A DNA stretch of 64,000 bases, from assembly GCA_035048485.1 (NCBI GenBank), contig CM068584.1:56483739-56547738 (forward strand), read 5' to 3'. Source of the stretch: Pteria penguin. Taxonomy: Eukaryota > Mollusca > Bivalvia > Pterioida > Pteriidae. The notes below the pieces were generated by a model. It did no database searches. It saw only the letters and a list, made by a program, of their open reading frames with translations, and was not told the DNA's origin. Positions 33,761 to 44,695 of this stretch are shown piece after piece. The translations under genes were made by a program, and so were the position numbers. Every line of letters begins with the position of its first letter. Positions within the stretch are counted from its first letter, which is position 1.

Positions 33761-33770
33761 ATATGGGGAT

Positions 33771-33905
33771 CTAAATACTGGATGTTACGGACCATGTATG
33801 ACCTTCATCAAGGCAGTGTTAGATAAGAATGGAATGACGTCACTCCCACTCCTTTCCGTTCAGCGGAAACAGATTGAACATTTTGTTTCACAACGCTGGA
33901 GTTTA
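33771..33905 (+). pseudogene. Coding-like fragment downstream of the SINE
   Basis: The frame reads LNTGCYGPCMTFIKAVLDKN, GMTSLPLLSVQRKQIEHFVS, QRWSLLLP and then stop. It joins the frame left of the SINE once the insertion and duplicated bases are ignored. The family is unknown. Confidence 0.35.
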
Positions 33906-34211
33906 CTTCTTCCATGAGAAAATGATACAGTTCCGAGAGGAGCATGGCTCACACCAGTGGGTTTTACATGTCCTTAAAATTCTCCTTTTTTACTTCTGGG
34001 TGTAAAGCACTAGACTTAATATATTCAGTTAATTGCATCCCCACTGTGAAACATAGAGAAAAAGGAAATTCATATCAAGAACATGAATAGGTACCACTTA
34101 GATCTTGAGAATGCAACAAATAAATTTGATAAATTTATGTTGGGAAACACTGTATTAAGACAAGATTTCATGAAAAGTGAATGATACATTAGTCAAATAT
34201 GGCACCACACA
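33906..34211. other. No gene seen
   Basis: Spacer; nothing recognised. Confidence 0.35.
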
Positions 34212-34393
34212 GTGTCTCTGAACTGCACATGCTGCATGGGAATAAACAATGTGAGGAGTCAAACTGTAAATAACTGTGTAATAAACAACCCCGATTTTGA
34301 TATTGTTTGTTTAAACAGAGAAATGTTGAGGACAGCAATGACTGCCCCAGCAGATAGACGATGCCATGATTTAAACGCACCGATTTCGAATGA
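34212..34393 (+). CDS. Exon with P2X7 C-terminal-like cysteine motif
   Basis: An open segment ends at a strong GTAAGT donor (34394). It contains CTCC near the start, then CVINNPDFDIVCLNREMLRT and a DRR motif. The pattern Cys...(H/N)PxFxxVCLNxxxLxTA...RR resembles the zinc-binding cytoplasmic 'ballast' domain at the C terminus of vertebrate P2X7, which in invertebrates occurs in many unrelated, often transposon-associated proteins. The 5' boundary is unclear; 34212 is just the first in-frame ATG. The protein it belongs to is not known. Confidence 0.45.
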
Positions 34394-35615
34394 GTAAGTA
34401 TTTTTTCTTACTACGACTCTAGGGTTACCTATAATGGAAACTAATGACAAACAATCATACTAGATAAATACTAGACATATATACTGATAGGTGTCCTTCT
34501 CCCAGTTGTTGGTATTAAGCTAAAGTAAATCAACTTGGACTGAGAAATATGTCTTTTCATTCTATGATGGATAAAATGCGACGGTTGGCAAGACTTTTTC
34601 TCACATTTTAATAAAAAGCAAAAGGAAAACACTGGTTCTTCTCTGGTAATATTAAAAATGAGAATGTACCGCTTTTACTCTAGGCAATTAATAAGATGAC
34701 AGTAAATGATGAAAATGATCATGAAATGCATCATGGTTTGAAAATTTCAAAAAGACATTAGATTAATGAGATTTGCATGATTTTTATGGCACTATATTTA
34801 AGATGATAATATTAGTGAATTAGAACAATTCGATAAATTTGTTAAAACGCTGTGGACGTCTCTCTTTTCCACGGCGAAAGAAAACGCCTTTTTGACTTGT
34901 CCCACTGCCAATTCCAGAGGAATGTTGGGAGTCTATGAAAAGTCTGTTACCTTGGAGTTAGAATCCATGTAAGCGAACAGCAATAATCAATCTGTATTTT
35001 CCAACATGGAAAACTCTCTCTCCCAATCACTTGGATGGCAAAGAGCAGAACTTTCAAATCCAATGCGTGCATCTGACCCTAAGACACGTAGACTTCATAA
35101 ATAATGTACTTCAAGATGTTGCTAGTGAACAAACACAAATCATGTATAAACACTTTGGTCACACAAAAATGATGAACGAAAATATATACTAATGCCTTGA
35201 AGGTCCCCGGGAGATGATAAATGTTGGTGACTTCTTTTCAAAGATTGAATACACCATAAAAGAAAGTAAGTTATTTCTATATAATCTGTCTGTCCAACAT
35301 TTTATTTTGTATAAAATTTTTGGCCAGAATAAAAGTTCTACATACCGTGTTATATTCACTTTGTATTTGAGAAGATAATCACTAATAGAAAATGGTATGT
35401 GATGACGTTCACTTGATGTTCTTTCTGTAATAGCAACCAACAAGAAGCGTTATTCGTTAACGGATTGTTGATGATGACAAATATGCTTGAAATTCTTTCT
35501 TACTTTCATAACTATTATAAAGGAACTATACTAACAGAAAATGTGACTTCAAATTATCTTGATTATTCCCGTCCGGAAAATATTAACTGGATTTTTTCAA
35601 AATTCATAATTTTGT
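34394..35615 (+). other. Intergenic or intronic DNA with one coding-like block
   Basis: 34800-34960 has an open plus-strand frame (ISELEQFDKFVKTLWTSLFS, TAKENAFLTCPTANSRGML, GVYEKSVTLELESM, stop) that looks like protein but belongs to no family I recognise. The rest is AT-rich without recognisable features. Confidence 0.35.
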
Positions 35616-35765
35616 AGGTTAGTGTTGAAAGATATTCGCAAAGTATCTTACTTCTGTATGGAAAAATACGCTGTGTCGCAAGTTGATACGGCCACCATAA
35701 ATGTCATGGATTTTGATAGATATCATACAGCTTTACGTCGCGCTGGGAATATTTCCCCCATATGA
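35616..35765 (+). pseudogene. Coding-like fragment after an acceptor-like site
   Basis: After AATTTTGTAG the frame reads LKDIRKVSYFCMEKYAVSQ, VDTATINVMDFDRYHTALRR and soon stops. The end (TTTACGTCGCGCTGGGAATAT) is shared with the inverted 3' end of the LINE at 51.3 kb, so part of it is repeat. No family was recognised. Confidence 0.3.
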
Positions 35766-35794
35766 GGGCGTTTTACACCTACACATATAATAAA

Positions 35795-37383
35795 TTTTCT
35801 TTAAAAGAGCAACTCGAATATAAGAGAAAGACCAGCTTTCACTGCATTTGGTATCTACAAAGAAATATTTTTAATATGCACATGTGCACACAACTGAAAT
35901 ACGTCACAATTGAAAATTGATTGGTTTTTGTTTAACGTCACACTACGAATATTTCACGTATAAGGTGACGGCATCTGCCTGATGCGGGACATACAAAATC
36001 TGACCTTTGCAACGGACCCTCCCGAAGCAGTGAGGGATCTTTAACGTGCCATGCATACCACGACACGGGGTCTCGTTTTTTTTACTGTCTCATCAGAAAG
36101 ACAGGACACCGGCATGACCAGAGCGGGAATTTATCCCCGGTCTCCCGATCAGGAGTCCAGAGAAGAAACAAGCTGAGCTCACACCATCATTGAAACCAAA
36201 TGGGGAATGTTGGCACATACCTATATTCAGGATATACTATCATGAAGCCGAGGAATATATGAATGGTATTCATCTCGTCAGCTACATACAAAGATATGTT
36301 TCTGAAGATGGTACTTCTATAGGGCCCGATTTGACTAATTATATTTTTCGAGTATTATTGCCTTTCCATCAGGTAACACAAACAGGTCATGATACAGCTC
36401 TATATAGGCAGAAAATGGCGTGGACAAACAAGGTTAGAGCACTGTACCTCAACAGCTTATATAATATATAGAGATGGTACATGTCACCAGCATGATGGGT
36501 GTTCCTGATCACCCTGAAATCACATGTCTCATTAATACGTATCGAGACACATGGATAATATTCTATAGCAGTATGTGATATTACTGATTAATTTTACTTT
36601 ATTCAATTTACATATGTTAACAGATTATTCTCTCTGGCAGTAATTACCCTTTTTCAGCCTTGAATGTAGTTCATCTGATATGTGAATATTTAGATGGAAG
36701 ACGTTTATATACGCACAAATCTTGTAGAAAATTAATTTAAAAATGGAAAATTATAGATGTGCCTCCTTTTTTTCTGGATCGCCGAGTGTGTTTATCTAGT
36801 GCTGTGCTCATCAAGCGTCTGAGCAATCCAGATGCTGGAATATGACACAAAACAGGTGTTTCGATTATTTCGTATTTTCAGCAAAAAGAAGTTCCCATGC
36901 GGGGAAAATAACAGAATACAGCCGAACTCACGAAAACCCGAAACCAAAAAATGTCTGGATATGTTGTGAAAAGCAATACTCAAAATTCATTTGCACCGCG
37001 ATACAAAGAACAAGATAGTGCCGAAATCCTTTATATACGTTATGTCTCTCTAGTGACTTTTTGGTAGCATCTACTTACTCGACGGTCGTATACCCAAGTG
37101 AAACCACTATTTACACGCCGGTCGTGTACCTAAAGCGATACGGCTATTTATACGACCGTTGTGTTACTTATGTACATTGCCTAAGTAGACGACGGGTATA
37201 TAACACGAGGTGGCCCTTTTTCGCAAACGAAAGAATTTAGAGAGTAAACGGCCGAGCATGCCCGAAAAGGAGACTTTTCATTAAACATTCCTGTATTTAA
37301 TTTATCTAAATGATTTAACACAACCAAATCTCTTCAATTAGGGTTTTTATCATTTTGAACACAAGTTTTCTTTATAAAATTAC
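35795..37383 (+). repeat. Tandem duplication, copy 1 (1,589 bp)
   Basis: Directly followed by copy 2 at 37390-39062. The offset is constant (1,595) up to the C tract and again constant (1,679) after it; the 84-nt difference is exactly the extra C bases in copy 2. I count roughly 20 substitutions by eye, so identity is near 98-99%. It includes an ORF (36190-36471) and a foldback-type repeat cluster at 37070-37200. Confidence 0.9.
36190..36471 (+). CDS. Hypothetical 93-residue ORF (copy 1)
   Basis: Begins MKPNGECWHIPIFRIYYHEA, continues VSYIQRYVSEDGTS and LTNYIFRVLLPFHQV, and ends LYLNSLYNI. It looks like genuine coding sequence, possibly an exon, but I do not recognise it. The duplicate at 37869-38150 keeps the frame with two or three amino-acid changes. 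Confidence 0.35.
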   Translation: MKPNGECWHIPIFRIYYHEAEEYMNGIHLVSYIQRYVSEDGTSIGPDLTNYIFRVLLPFHQVTQTGHDTALYRQKMAWTNKVRALYLNSLYNI

Positions 37384-37610
37384 TTACTTTTTTCTTTAAA
37401 AGAGCAACTCGAATATAAGAGAAAGACCAGCTTTCACTGCATTTGGTATCTACAAAGAAATATTTTTAATAAGCACATGTGCACACAACTGAAATACGTC
37501 ACAATTGAAAATTGATTGGTTTTTGTTTAACGTCACACTACGAATATTTCACGTATAAGGTGACGGCATCTGCCTGATGCGGGACGTACAAAATCTGACC
37601 TTTGCAACGG

Positions 37611-37611
<1 letters not shown>

Positions 37612-37702
<91 letters not shown>
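37612..37702. repeat. 91-nt uninterrupted poly-C tract
   Basis: 91 consecutive C on the plus strand, replacing CCCTCCC in the other copy of the duplication. Long C runs can form i-motif/G-quadruplex structures and are slippage-prone. The length may partly be an assembly or sequencing artefact. Poly-glycine ORFs on the opposite strand are spurious. Confidence 0.9.
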
Positions 37703-37703
<1 letters not shown>

Positions 37704-37868
37704 AAGCAGTGAGGGATCTTTAACGTGCCATGCATACCACGACACGGGGTCTCGATTTTTTTACTGTCTCATCAGAAAGACAGGACACCGGCATGACCAG
37801 AGCGGGAATTTATCCCCGGCCTCCCGATCAGGAGTCCAGAGAAGAAACAAGCTGAGCTCACACCATCA

Positions 37869-38150
37869 TTGAAACCAAATGGGGAATGTTGGCACATACC
37901 TATATTCAGGATATACTATCATGAAGCCGAGGAATATATGAATGGTATTGGTCTCGTCAGCTACATACAAAGATATGTTTCTGAAGATGGTACTTCTAAT
38001 GGGCCCGATTTGACTAATTATATTTTTCGAGTATTATTGCCTTTCCATCAGGTCACACAAACAGGTCATGATACAGCTCTATATAGGCAGAAAATGGCGT
38101 GGACAAACAAGGTTAGAGCACTGTACCTCAACAGCTTATATAATATATAG
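37869..38150 (+). CDS. Hypothetical 93-residue ORF (copy 2)
   Basis: Duplicate of 36190-36471, differing by, for example, NGIGLVSY for NGIHLVSY and TSNGPD for TSIGPD. The function is unknown. The intact frame in both copies is weak evidence of coding because the duplication is young. Confidence 0.35.
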   Translation: MKPNGECWHIPIFRIYYHEAEEYMNGIGLVSYIQRYVSEDGTSNGPDLTNYIFRVLLPFHQVTQTGHDTALYRQKMAWTNKVRALYLNSLYNI

Positions 38151-39062
38151 AGATGGTACATGTCACCAGCATGATGGGTGTTCCTGATCACCCTGAAATC
38201 ACATGTCTCATTAATACGTATCGAGACACATGGATAATATTCTATAGCAGTATGTGATATTACTGATTAATTTTACTTTATTCAATTTACATATGTTAAC
38301 AGATTATTCTCTCTAGCAGTAATTACCCTTTTTCAGCCTTGAATGTAGTTCATCTGATATGTGAATATTTAGATGGAAGATGTTTATATACGCACAAGTC
38401 TTGTAGAAAATTAATTTAAAAATGGAAACTTATAGATGTGCCTCCTTTTTTTCTGGATCGCTGAGTGTGTTTATCTAGTGCTGTGCTTATCAAGCGTCTG
38501 AGCAATCCAGATGCTGGAATATGACACAAAACAGGTGTTTCGATTATTTCGTATTTTCAGCAAAAAGAAGTTCCCATGCGGGGAAAATAACAGAATACAG
38601 CCGAACTCACGAAAACCCGAAACCAAAAAATGTCTGGATATGTTGTGAAAAGCAATACTCAAAATTCATTTGCACCGCGATACAAAGAACAAGATAGTGC
38701 CGAAATCCTTTATATACGTTATGTCTCTCTAGTGACTTTTTGGTAGCATCTACTTACTCGACGGTCGTATACCCAAGTGAAACCACTATTTACACGCCGG
38801 TCGTGTACCTAAAGCGATACGGCTATTTACACGACCGGTGTGTTACTTATGTACATTGCCCAAGTAGACGACGGGTATATAACACGAGGTGTCCCTTTTT
38901 CGCAAACTAAAGAATTTAGAGAGTAAACGGCCGAGCATGCCCGAAAAGGAGACTTTTCATTAAACATTCCTGTATTTAATTTATCTAAATGATTTAACAC
39001 AACCAAATCTCTTCAATTAGGGTTTTTATCATTTTGAACACAAGTTTTCTTTATAAAATTAC

Positions 39063-40877
39063 AGCTCGGTATAAAACTTGAACAGTGATTAATAAAATAA
39101 GAAAAAATACTAGACACAACACATAGAAACAGGGCAATGAGCTTGCATAGCACTCTCCCCCACTTCCGATCTCTCTTATTCAGCAATTCATTTTAGGTAC
39201 AAGGGTGTAGCTTCTAGAATATAGCCAAATAAAAATGATTTTTGCCAATGTAGTTAGTAGACGACAGGTATACAGTCTGTACCTGTGAGGCGCCCCTTTT
39301 CTTGCAAACCAAAGGATTTAGAGAGTAAACGGTCGAAGATGCCTGAATGCGAAAGGAAGACATTTGTAAACAATTAGTGATCAATTATTTCATGTGATTG
39401 TTTTATAAACCAAACCTCTTAAATTAGAAATAAAAGAGTTTTGAATAGAACTGCTCTTTATAAGAATACTGCGTCATATAAATACTTGCAGCCCCCCCCC
39501 CCCCTTTTTTTTAGGTTTAAAACTTTTACCCCCCAAAATGTCATGTTCGACCATAGTGCTGCAACTCCCCCCCCCACCCCTTTTCAAGACCGATGGCGCA
39601 AAACATGTCATGGGAGACTGCAACCCCGCCCCCCCCTTTCAAATATTTATAGAACCTCCTCTGTCTGTTGGGTACACATTAGGTGGTACACAACAGTCCT
39701 GTATATAGCCATATCACTTTAGGAATACGACCGTCTTGTAAATAGCCATAACATACTACTAAAGCTGTTTACACGACCGGTTTACGTACACGTGTGAATA
39801 GCATCGGCCCATCAGAAACGACACGAAAAACATGTTTCCGTTTGTTGTGATCCGCAATCTTAGTGCAAGGTGATACCGTAGATTAGAATCAGCAAAAATT
39901 AAAAAAAAAAAAAACAGGCTTCGTGTTGTTCCCTATTTCTAATCTACAAAAGCACCTGTAACGTCTTTGGTGAATTTAAACAACATATGTAAAGGCTCTC
40001 GGCACTAAGTATCTAATACATTACACACCCTTTGAAGTAAAAATACATTTCTAACCACAGAGTCTCCTGTGGGGAATCTAGTAATATAACTATTACTGCC
40101 ACGTGTTGTAGACATAGTAAATGCATAAATAAAGCTCCGTCTAATGATAGGAACTTTTAATAGTCTTAATTAGAACGATTTATACACCAACAGTATAGGA
40201 TTTACAGTGTCGATATAATATTTTACTTACATCCCATAAGTAGCCTCTGACCTGAGCAGTTAGCGACATCTAAAATGTATTTGCAATAACCCAATACAGT
40301 CAATGATAGCAAGGTTCCACATAGCCATCTGTTTACACGTGTTACACATATTTTAAAGGAAATACCAGTAACATAAAGGGAAGGAGGATTCAAGATTCTA
40401 ATATTAAATATTAGAGGGGTAACTGACGAGGTACAACCTGACACTAAATGAAATCCATCAGGGGCGGATCCCGAGGAGCTCCTTCATTAAGACGTTTAAG
40501 CACTCATTTTCATTTGCTGTTTTGACCCGAACGTTCTCTGCTGAGATAAATACCTTACATTTAAGGGAGGTTTAAATTTATATCTACAAAGTATAACAGT
40601 CCAAACATGAGAGCAAGGCGTTGAGTCGAGATTGTCTAATAAACAATAAGAGGGTATATCGTACACAAATGATGGCAAGGGTCACCACAGGCATATAAAC
40701 AAAACGAGCTCTGGATTTCATCTTTGTGATTCCCTTCTCTTTTGGCGGTGTGTGTATACCTCATTAATAGATTCTTCGATGCTCCTTGTGCATATTGCGG
40801 AATTTTCGAAGTTACAAAGCTGCAAAAACCGTATGCAGATTCACACCCAGTGTGGCTAATCATTTTCAAACGAATTA
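39063..40877. other. No gene; repeats and homopolymer tracts
   Basis: Contains the third partial copy of the duplicated block (39250-39440), C-rich runs at 39490-39640 that give spurious ORFs, and a foldback-type repeat cluster at 39695-39800 (ACGACCGTCTTGTAAATAGCC). No coding sequence was recognised. Confidence 0.5.
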
Positions 40878-40945
40878 CGGACAACTCTGACCCCGGACAA
40901 CTCTGACCCAGACATCTCGGCCCCTTTACGGACATCTCGGACCGT
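40878..40945. repeat. Left terminal/subterminal repeats of the ISL3-like element
   Basis: Four tandem variants of CGGACAWCTCNGACC occur within 68 nt (from 40878, 40894, 40910 and 40929). These are the obvious candidates for transposase binding sites. Confidence 0.65.
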
Positions 40946-41280
40946 TTCGAAAATAAAGGTCTTCAATTTACTGTTACATGTATTGTTTTGTGATATACCT
41001 ATGAAAAACAAATAAAAAGTACAAAATGGACTTCTAGATTTATTAATAACAATACATGTATTGTAAATCTACATCATGTAAATGAATGATATAAAATGTC
41101 AAGATGAAACATCATTTATTAAGAACTGTTGTTCATTTTGAAAATGCACATTTAACTATAAAATTTATATGAATTAAATCAAACAAAGCACTACTATATA
41201 ATGATATGATTATTTCTTAAAAATATAAAACAAGCACAAGCACAGACATTATAAAAACACAGATATACACTAGTCACTTT

Positions 41281-41508
41281 CTATGCACTGGGTCCATAGA
41301 TGGAGCTGCACTTCTTGAGTAGTCGGCTGACGCTGATTTCATTAGAACAGCAGTACTGAAGACCCGAGTGATATCGCATGGCTCGCCGGTATTCATCTCT
41401 GGTAAAACCAGTGCAGGTCCTATGAACTCTAGCATGGCAAACGGAGCAGGTGACGTACTCTTGTCTAGGACGAATGGCGTTCTCGCACTGTGTACAGTTG
41501 TGAGACAT
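41281..41508 (-). CDS. Small PHD/RING-like zinc-finger protein of the ISL3-like element
   Basis: A 75-residue protein beginning MSHNCTQCENAIRPRQEYVT and continuing CSVCHARVHRTCTGF. The Cys/His order (CxxC ... CxxC ... H xx C, then a CC pair near the C terminus) is that of a treble-clef type finger such as PHD. Proteins of this look are often encoded beside eukaryotic ISL3-like transposases. It may bind chromatin or the element's ends, but that is inference. It lies downstream of the transposase on the same strand. Confidence 0.65.
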   Translation of the reverse strand: MSHNCTQCENAIRPRQEYVTCSVCHARVHRTCTGFTRDEYRRAMRYHSGLQYCCSNEISVSRLLKKCSSIYGPSA

Positions 41509-42202
41509 TGTGAACTTTGATGATTGATTATTGAACTTGACGCCTTTATATTGTTTCTTGAGCTTGGGTCGTGTTCAATCCCGTTATTGGAGCTTGGATA
41601 GCATCATTATCAAATCTGATCAACTACCAGTCTCCCTTTGTCGGTGTATATAATATCCCTTAGATTACCTTAAAGGCCGAGCTTGACCTACATGAAAATC
41701 CGGTGGTAGTGCAATTAAGCGTATTTGGAGTTGGGCGGTCCTTGCCGCTGTAGCTGCGATAAAAATAACACGCAGCGTGTTTCGGCCGAGTACAAACACG
41801 TGCTTCACATATGGGTTACTTTACAAAGTGAAGGCTAAAGATGCATAATAAATTTTAATTATACCGCGTACTTGACAATATCTTGGATTAGTTTTAGAAA
41901 GGCGTAAGTAAAAAAAAAATACATGCACAATATATTATATTTCAACACAGTCATACTTATCTGTTTTCCTCCTTAACTAATGACCATCCAATAAAATTTG
42001 CAAACTATGTTTCGAAATCAGACAAAAAACTTTAAGACGAACTTTCTCTTAATCATTCATGCGCACGTTTATTAAATTCATTATTTAAAGGTGACTTATA
42101 GGTCCGATGGGCCGGGTGTTTGTAATATTATTCTCATCAACTTCGTTGTTTGTTTTTTCATGTACACATGTCACTATAATAAACAAATTATTCACTTACT
42201 TA

Positions 42203-43795
42203 CTAATATATAGAGTCTATATATCTACACCAAATATTGTCTCTGTAGCAAAACGTTAATTTTTTGTACACTTTTTTCCCCTTTTCGTTTCGCGGCGCAT
42301 TAGGGTTTTGTGAACGGTACACTGAAGTATGTTCACGGTTTACATTTTCATTCCAGTGTAATACCGCTAGATTCGAACGCATTTTGTATTGGTCATCGCC
42401 AAATGCGATTCTCTTGTCCTGGAAAATATTCATGACGTTGTTGAAGCTTTCAACATAAAATGTCTCCTTTCCCAGGACGTAATCTTTAGGGTTTTTGTAA
42501 ATAACGGAACTTTTTAACGCGTTTTCCAATAGGTTTCTTGCGGTTCTGCTCGTAAGCACCTCCCTGGATGGTTCGTAGTTCCGATCGGTTTTACACCTAG
42601 AGTCCGGATGACACTTTGAATGGTCGTTGCGGTAATGCGGAACAATATTGTCGATAAGATCCTGGAGCGTTTTCGGATCTTCATCACAATGCCGCACTGC
42701 CCAATGTATATGTGTTGCTATGGGCTCTATTTTGTCCGCGAGTTGTTTGCTCCATGAGATGTCTTCTGATTTTTTGGTCCCGGAAGATATTTTTGTTAGG
42801 TTTTTCTTCAAAGTCTTAATGGAATGCCATAAGTCATTTTGATTTACTGTTTCTTTGGTATCATTAACAAGTTTATTAATACTTAAGTTACGATCGTGGA
42901 CATGGATTTTAATTGGCACATTCTGGGACGCAAACTTTTCATAAATTTTCTCTGTTCCAAACTTCTCATGGCGTTGGGATACTGGATCCTGAGTTTTGGT
43001 GACATGAACACAATCAAGAACTTTGTGAATATTTTCTCCGATAGCCACTACAGACGAATCCTTTGCGTTTTTGCGCCATCCATGTCGAGCATCGGTAATG
43101 ATATTAATTCCATCCAATTCCTCGTATGACGCTATTTCTTCGTGAAGAGCGCATCTGATGGAATCTTCATACTCATCTTCCACGCACTTTTTGTATTTAT
43201 TCAAAAATTCTTTCCGTTTATTCCATTCTAAACAACCAATACCACTTCCCTTTGAAAATCGTGTGTAATGCGATGGTAGCATCCCACTGCTCATAAGACC
43301 GTGGGTGATTTTATGATTTACCAAAAATTCATTGTTTGGAAGGTAAGGCGAGGAGGACCATAGAAAACTATGTGATTTATTAATCGAACATTGTAGTCTC
43401 AAAGTCACGACATGTCCTTTCATTGTCTTCTTTACAAATCTTATGCTACCCGTACATACATTTTGGTGTGCTTCGCATATCTCACTAAAACTCTGAAGTG
43501 AAGATTCTGCAGTCACAAATAGCTTTTGATTAATATCAGCTTTCTTTACCTGGAGATACGACGAAGGAAACTGAAATTGCGCCCGGTCATCTGTTTCGAT
43601 GTTACGTTTTATCCAAAAATCTAAAAGCTCGTTCATCATCACAGCATTGTTTGATGGCCTACTACGCACTGATGTTAAATAGTCTTTCACTTTCTGGATT
43701 TTCCCTTGGATTTGTTTCTTGAAATCTTCATCGCCAGGGATTTCAAGTCTGAAATTAGGAGGTCGCTTCTTGGATGTTTCTCGATTGTTAGCCAT
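42203..43795 (-). CDS. DDE transposase, ISL3-like/IS3EU-type
   Basis: An intact 530-residue ORF starting MANNRETSKKRPPNFRLEI. The region around residues 112-140 has paired cysteines that may form a zinc site. The catalytic motif blocks are INIITDARHGWRKNAKDSSV (D235), PIKIHVHDRNLSINK (D301) and FYVESFNNVMNIFQ (E449), giving a DDE triad of the ISL3 type with a long helical insertion before the glutamate. HIHWAVRHCDEDP and HSKCHPDSRC match the usual conserved histidine/cysteine positions. The protein would cut and join the element ends. With no stop or frame break it is the best-preserved transposase in the window and may be recently active. The family name is from motif recognition, not a database search. 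Confidence 0.8.
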   Translation of the reverse strand: MANNRETSKKRPPNFRLEIPGDEDFKKQIQGKIQKVKDYLTSVRSRPSNNAVMMNELLDFWIKRNIETDDRAQFQFPSSYLQVKKADINQKLFVTAESSLQSFSEICEAHQNVCTGSIRFVKKTMKGHVVTLRLQCSINKSHSFLWSSSPYLPNNEFLVNHKITHGLMSSGMLPSHYTRFSKGSGIGCLEWNKRKEFLNKYKKCVEDEYEDSIRCALHEEIASYEELDGINIITDARHGWRKNAKDSSVVAIGENIHKVLDCVHVTKTQDPVSQRHEKFGTEKIYEKFASQNVPIKIHVHDRNLSINKLVNDTKETVNQNDLWHSIKTLKKNLTKISSGTKKSEDISWSKQLADKIEPIATHIHWAVRHCDEDPKTLQDLIDNIVPHYRNDHSKCHPDSRCKTDRNYEPSREVLTSRTARNLLENALKSSVIYKNPKDYVLGKETFYVESFNNVMNIFQDKRIAFGDDQYKMRSNLAVLHWNENVNREHTSVYRSQNPNAPRNEKGKKVYKKLTFCYRDNIWCRYIDSIY

Positions 43796-44239
43796 TGTAA
43801 AAATGATACAATGAATTGTTGCAACTATCCGAATTTGTAATCAATCTAGTACTATCTAGAGTGGTCAAGGGGTACCCAGGAGTTTTCAAAAGAATACGTA
43901 TGTGTATATTGTGAAACAACAACACAAAAAGCCCCTAATGCCTTTAATCATAAAAAAAATTCCCAGACATTCTTAAAGTACAATTATGTGAAATAAGTGT
44001 AATTTTGTGATTATTTTTAAACATTTATAACAATATTTTGAATCCCCCAAAGAGCCTATTATTCCTAATATAAGAATAATATAAGGAAAAAAAAGCAGAT
44101 GTAATCTTTTATCACTCCTACATGCGTCATGTTGAGTATGCAGCGTCATGCTGATAGAAAATCGGCAATCACATACCTTCATCAATTAGCAAATAAAGTT
44201 ACATGTGTTAGTATACAGTCAGTGTTTTTATGATAGGCA

Positions 44240-44695
44240 TTGAATATGGAAGGAAAGCAGAAATTAACTTTAAATGTTACGGAGTTGCAATTAAAAGCTA
44301 TGAAAATTTTATTTATGCAAAACAATTGGGACTTTCACCCCCTTGACCTACCACAACACACTGGAATTGGCGGGAGTTCGTATGCGCTATCCCATGGAGT
44401 GGACAAAGTCACTCAGACCGACTTTGGTGAAAGTACTATTGTTTGCGAAGGAGACGAAAATAATACCGAGGAGACATTTGTAATATCGCAAAACCCAAAC
44501 AGTGAAGAGTGTCCGTTTTGTTTATGCAGACCTTGTATTACGGACGAAAGTAATACTCAGATGTGGTGGGAATCCGAACCCAGTGTACCCCACCAACGGA
44601 ACTCTAGGAAAAGAAAAGATAAATATAAAAGGTTTTGGACAATGCTATTGCATCGCGGTGTGTGGAACGATCAAAGATACATTGACAGAAAATAA
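44240..44695 (+). CDS. P2X7-C-like zinc-binding ORF of the ISL3-like element
   Basis: A 151-residue ORF with an acidic N-terminal half, then CPFCLCRPCITDES, a tryptophan pair, and KRFWTMLLHRGVWNDQRYI. A TAA stops it at 44693. The same frame continues after the stop to 44828 with EWHRREIMPSCVVNLVRSW and PYMGHMW. The combined pattern (Cys cluster, YKxFWTMLxHRGxW, then PxCVxxxVRxxxPxPxxxPYxG) resembles the C-terminal ballast domain of P2X7, which binds zinc and guanine nucleotides there. The mid-domain stop suggests loss of function in this copy. Its transcription diverges from the transposase. Confidence 0.6.
   Translation: MNMEGKQKLTLNVTELQLKAMKILFMQNNWDFHPLDLPQHTGIGGSSYALSHGVDKVTQTDFGESTIVCEGDENNTEETFVISQNPNSEECPFCLCRPCITDESNTQMWWESEPSVPHQRNSRKRKDKYKRFWTMLLHRGVWNDQRYIDRK

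Larger units (their letters stand above)
37390..39062 (+). repeat. Tandem duplication, copy 2, with poly-C expansion
   Basis: Near-identical to copy 1. Where copy 1 has GGACCCTCCCGAAGC, copy 2 has a run of 91 C. A diverged third partial copy of the distal part is visible at 39250-39440 (GATTTAGAGAGTAAACGG), so this block has amplified more than once. Confidence 0.9.

Noticed and set aside
37533..37745. Two open frames encoding long poly-glycine
   Set aside because: They are created by the 91-nt poly-C tract and have no other coding features.
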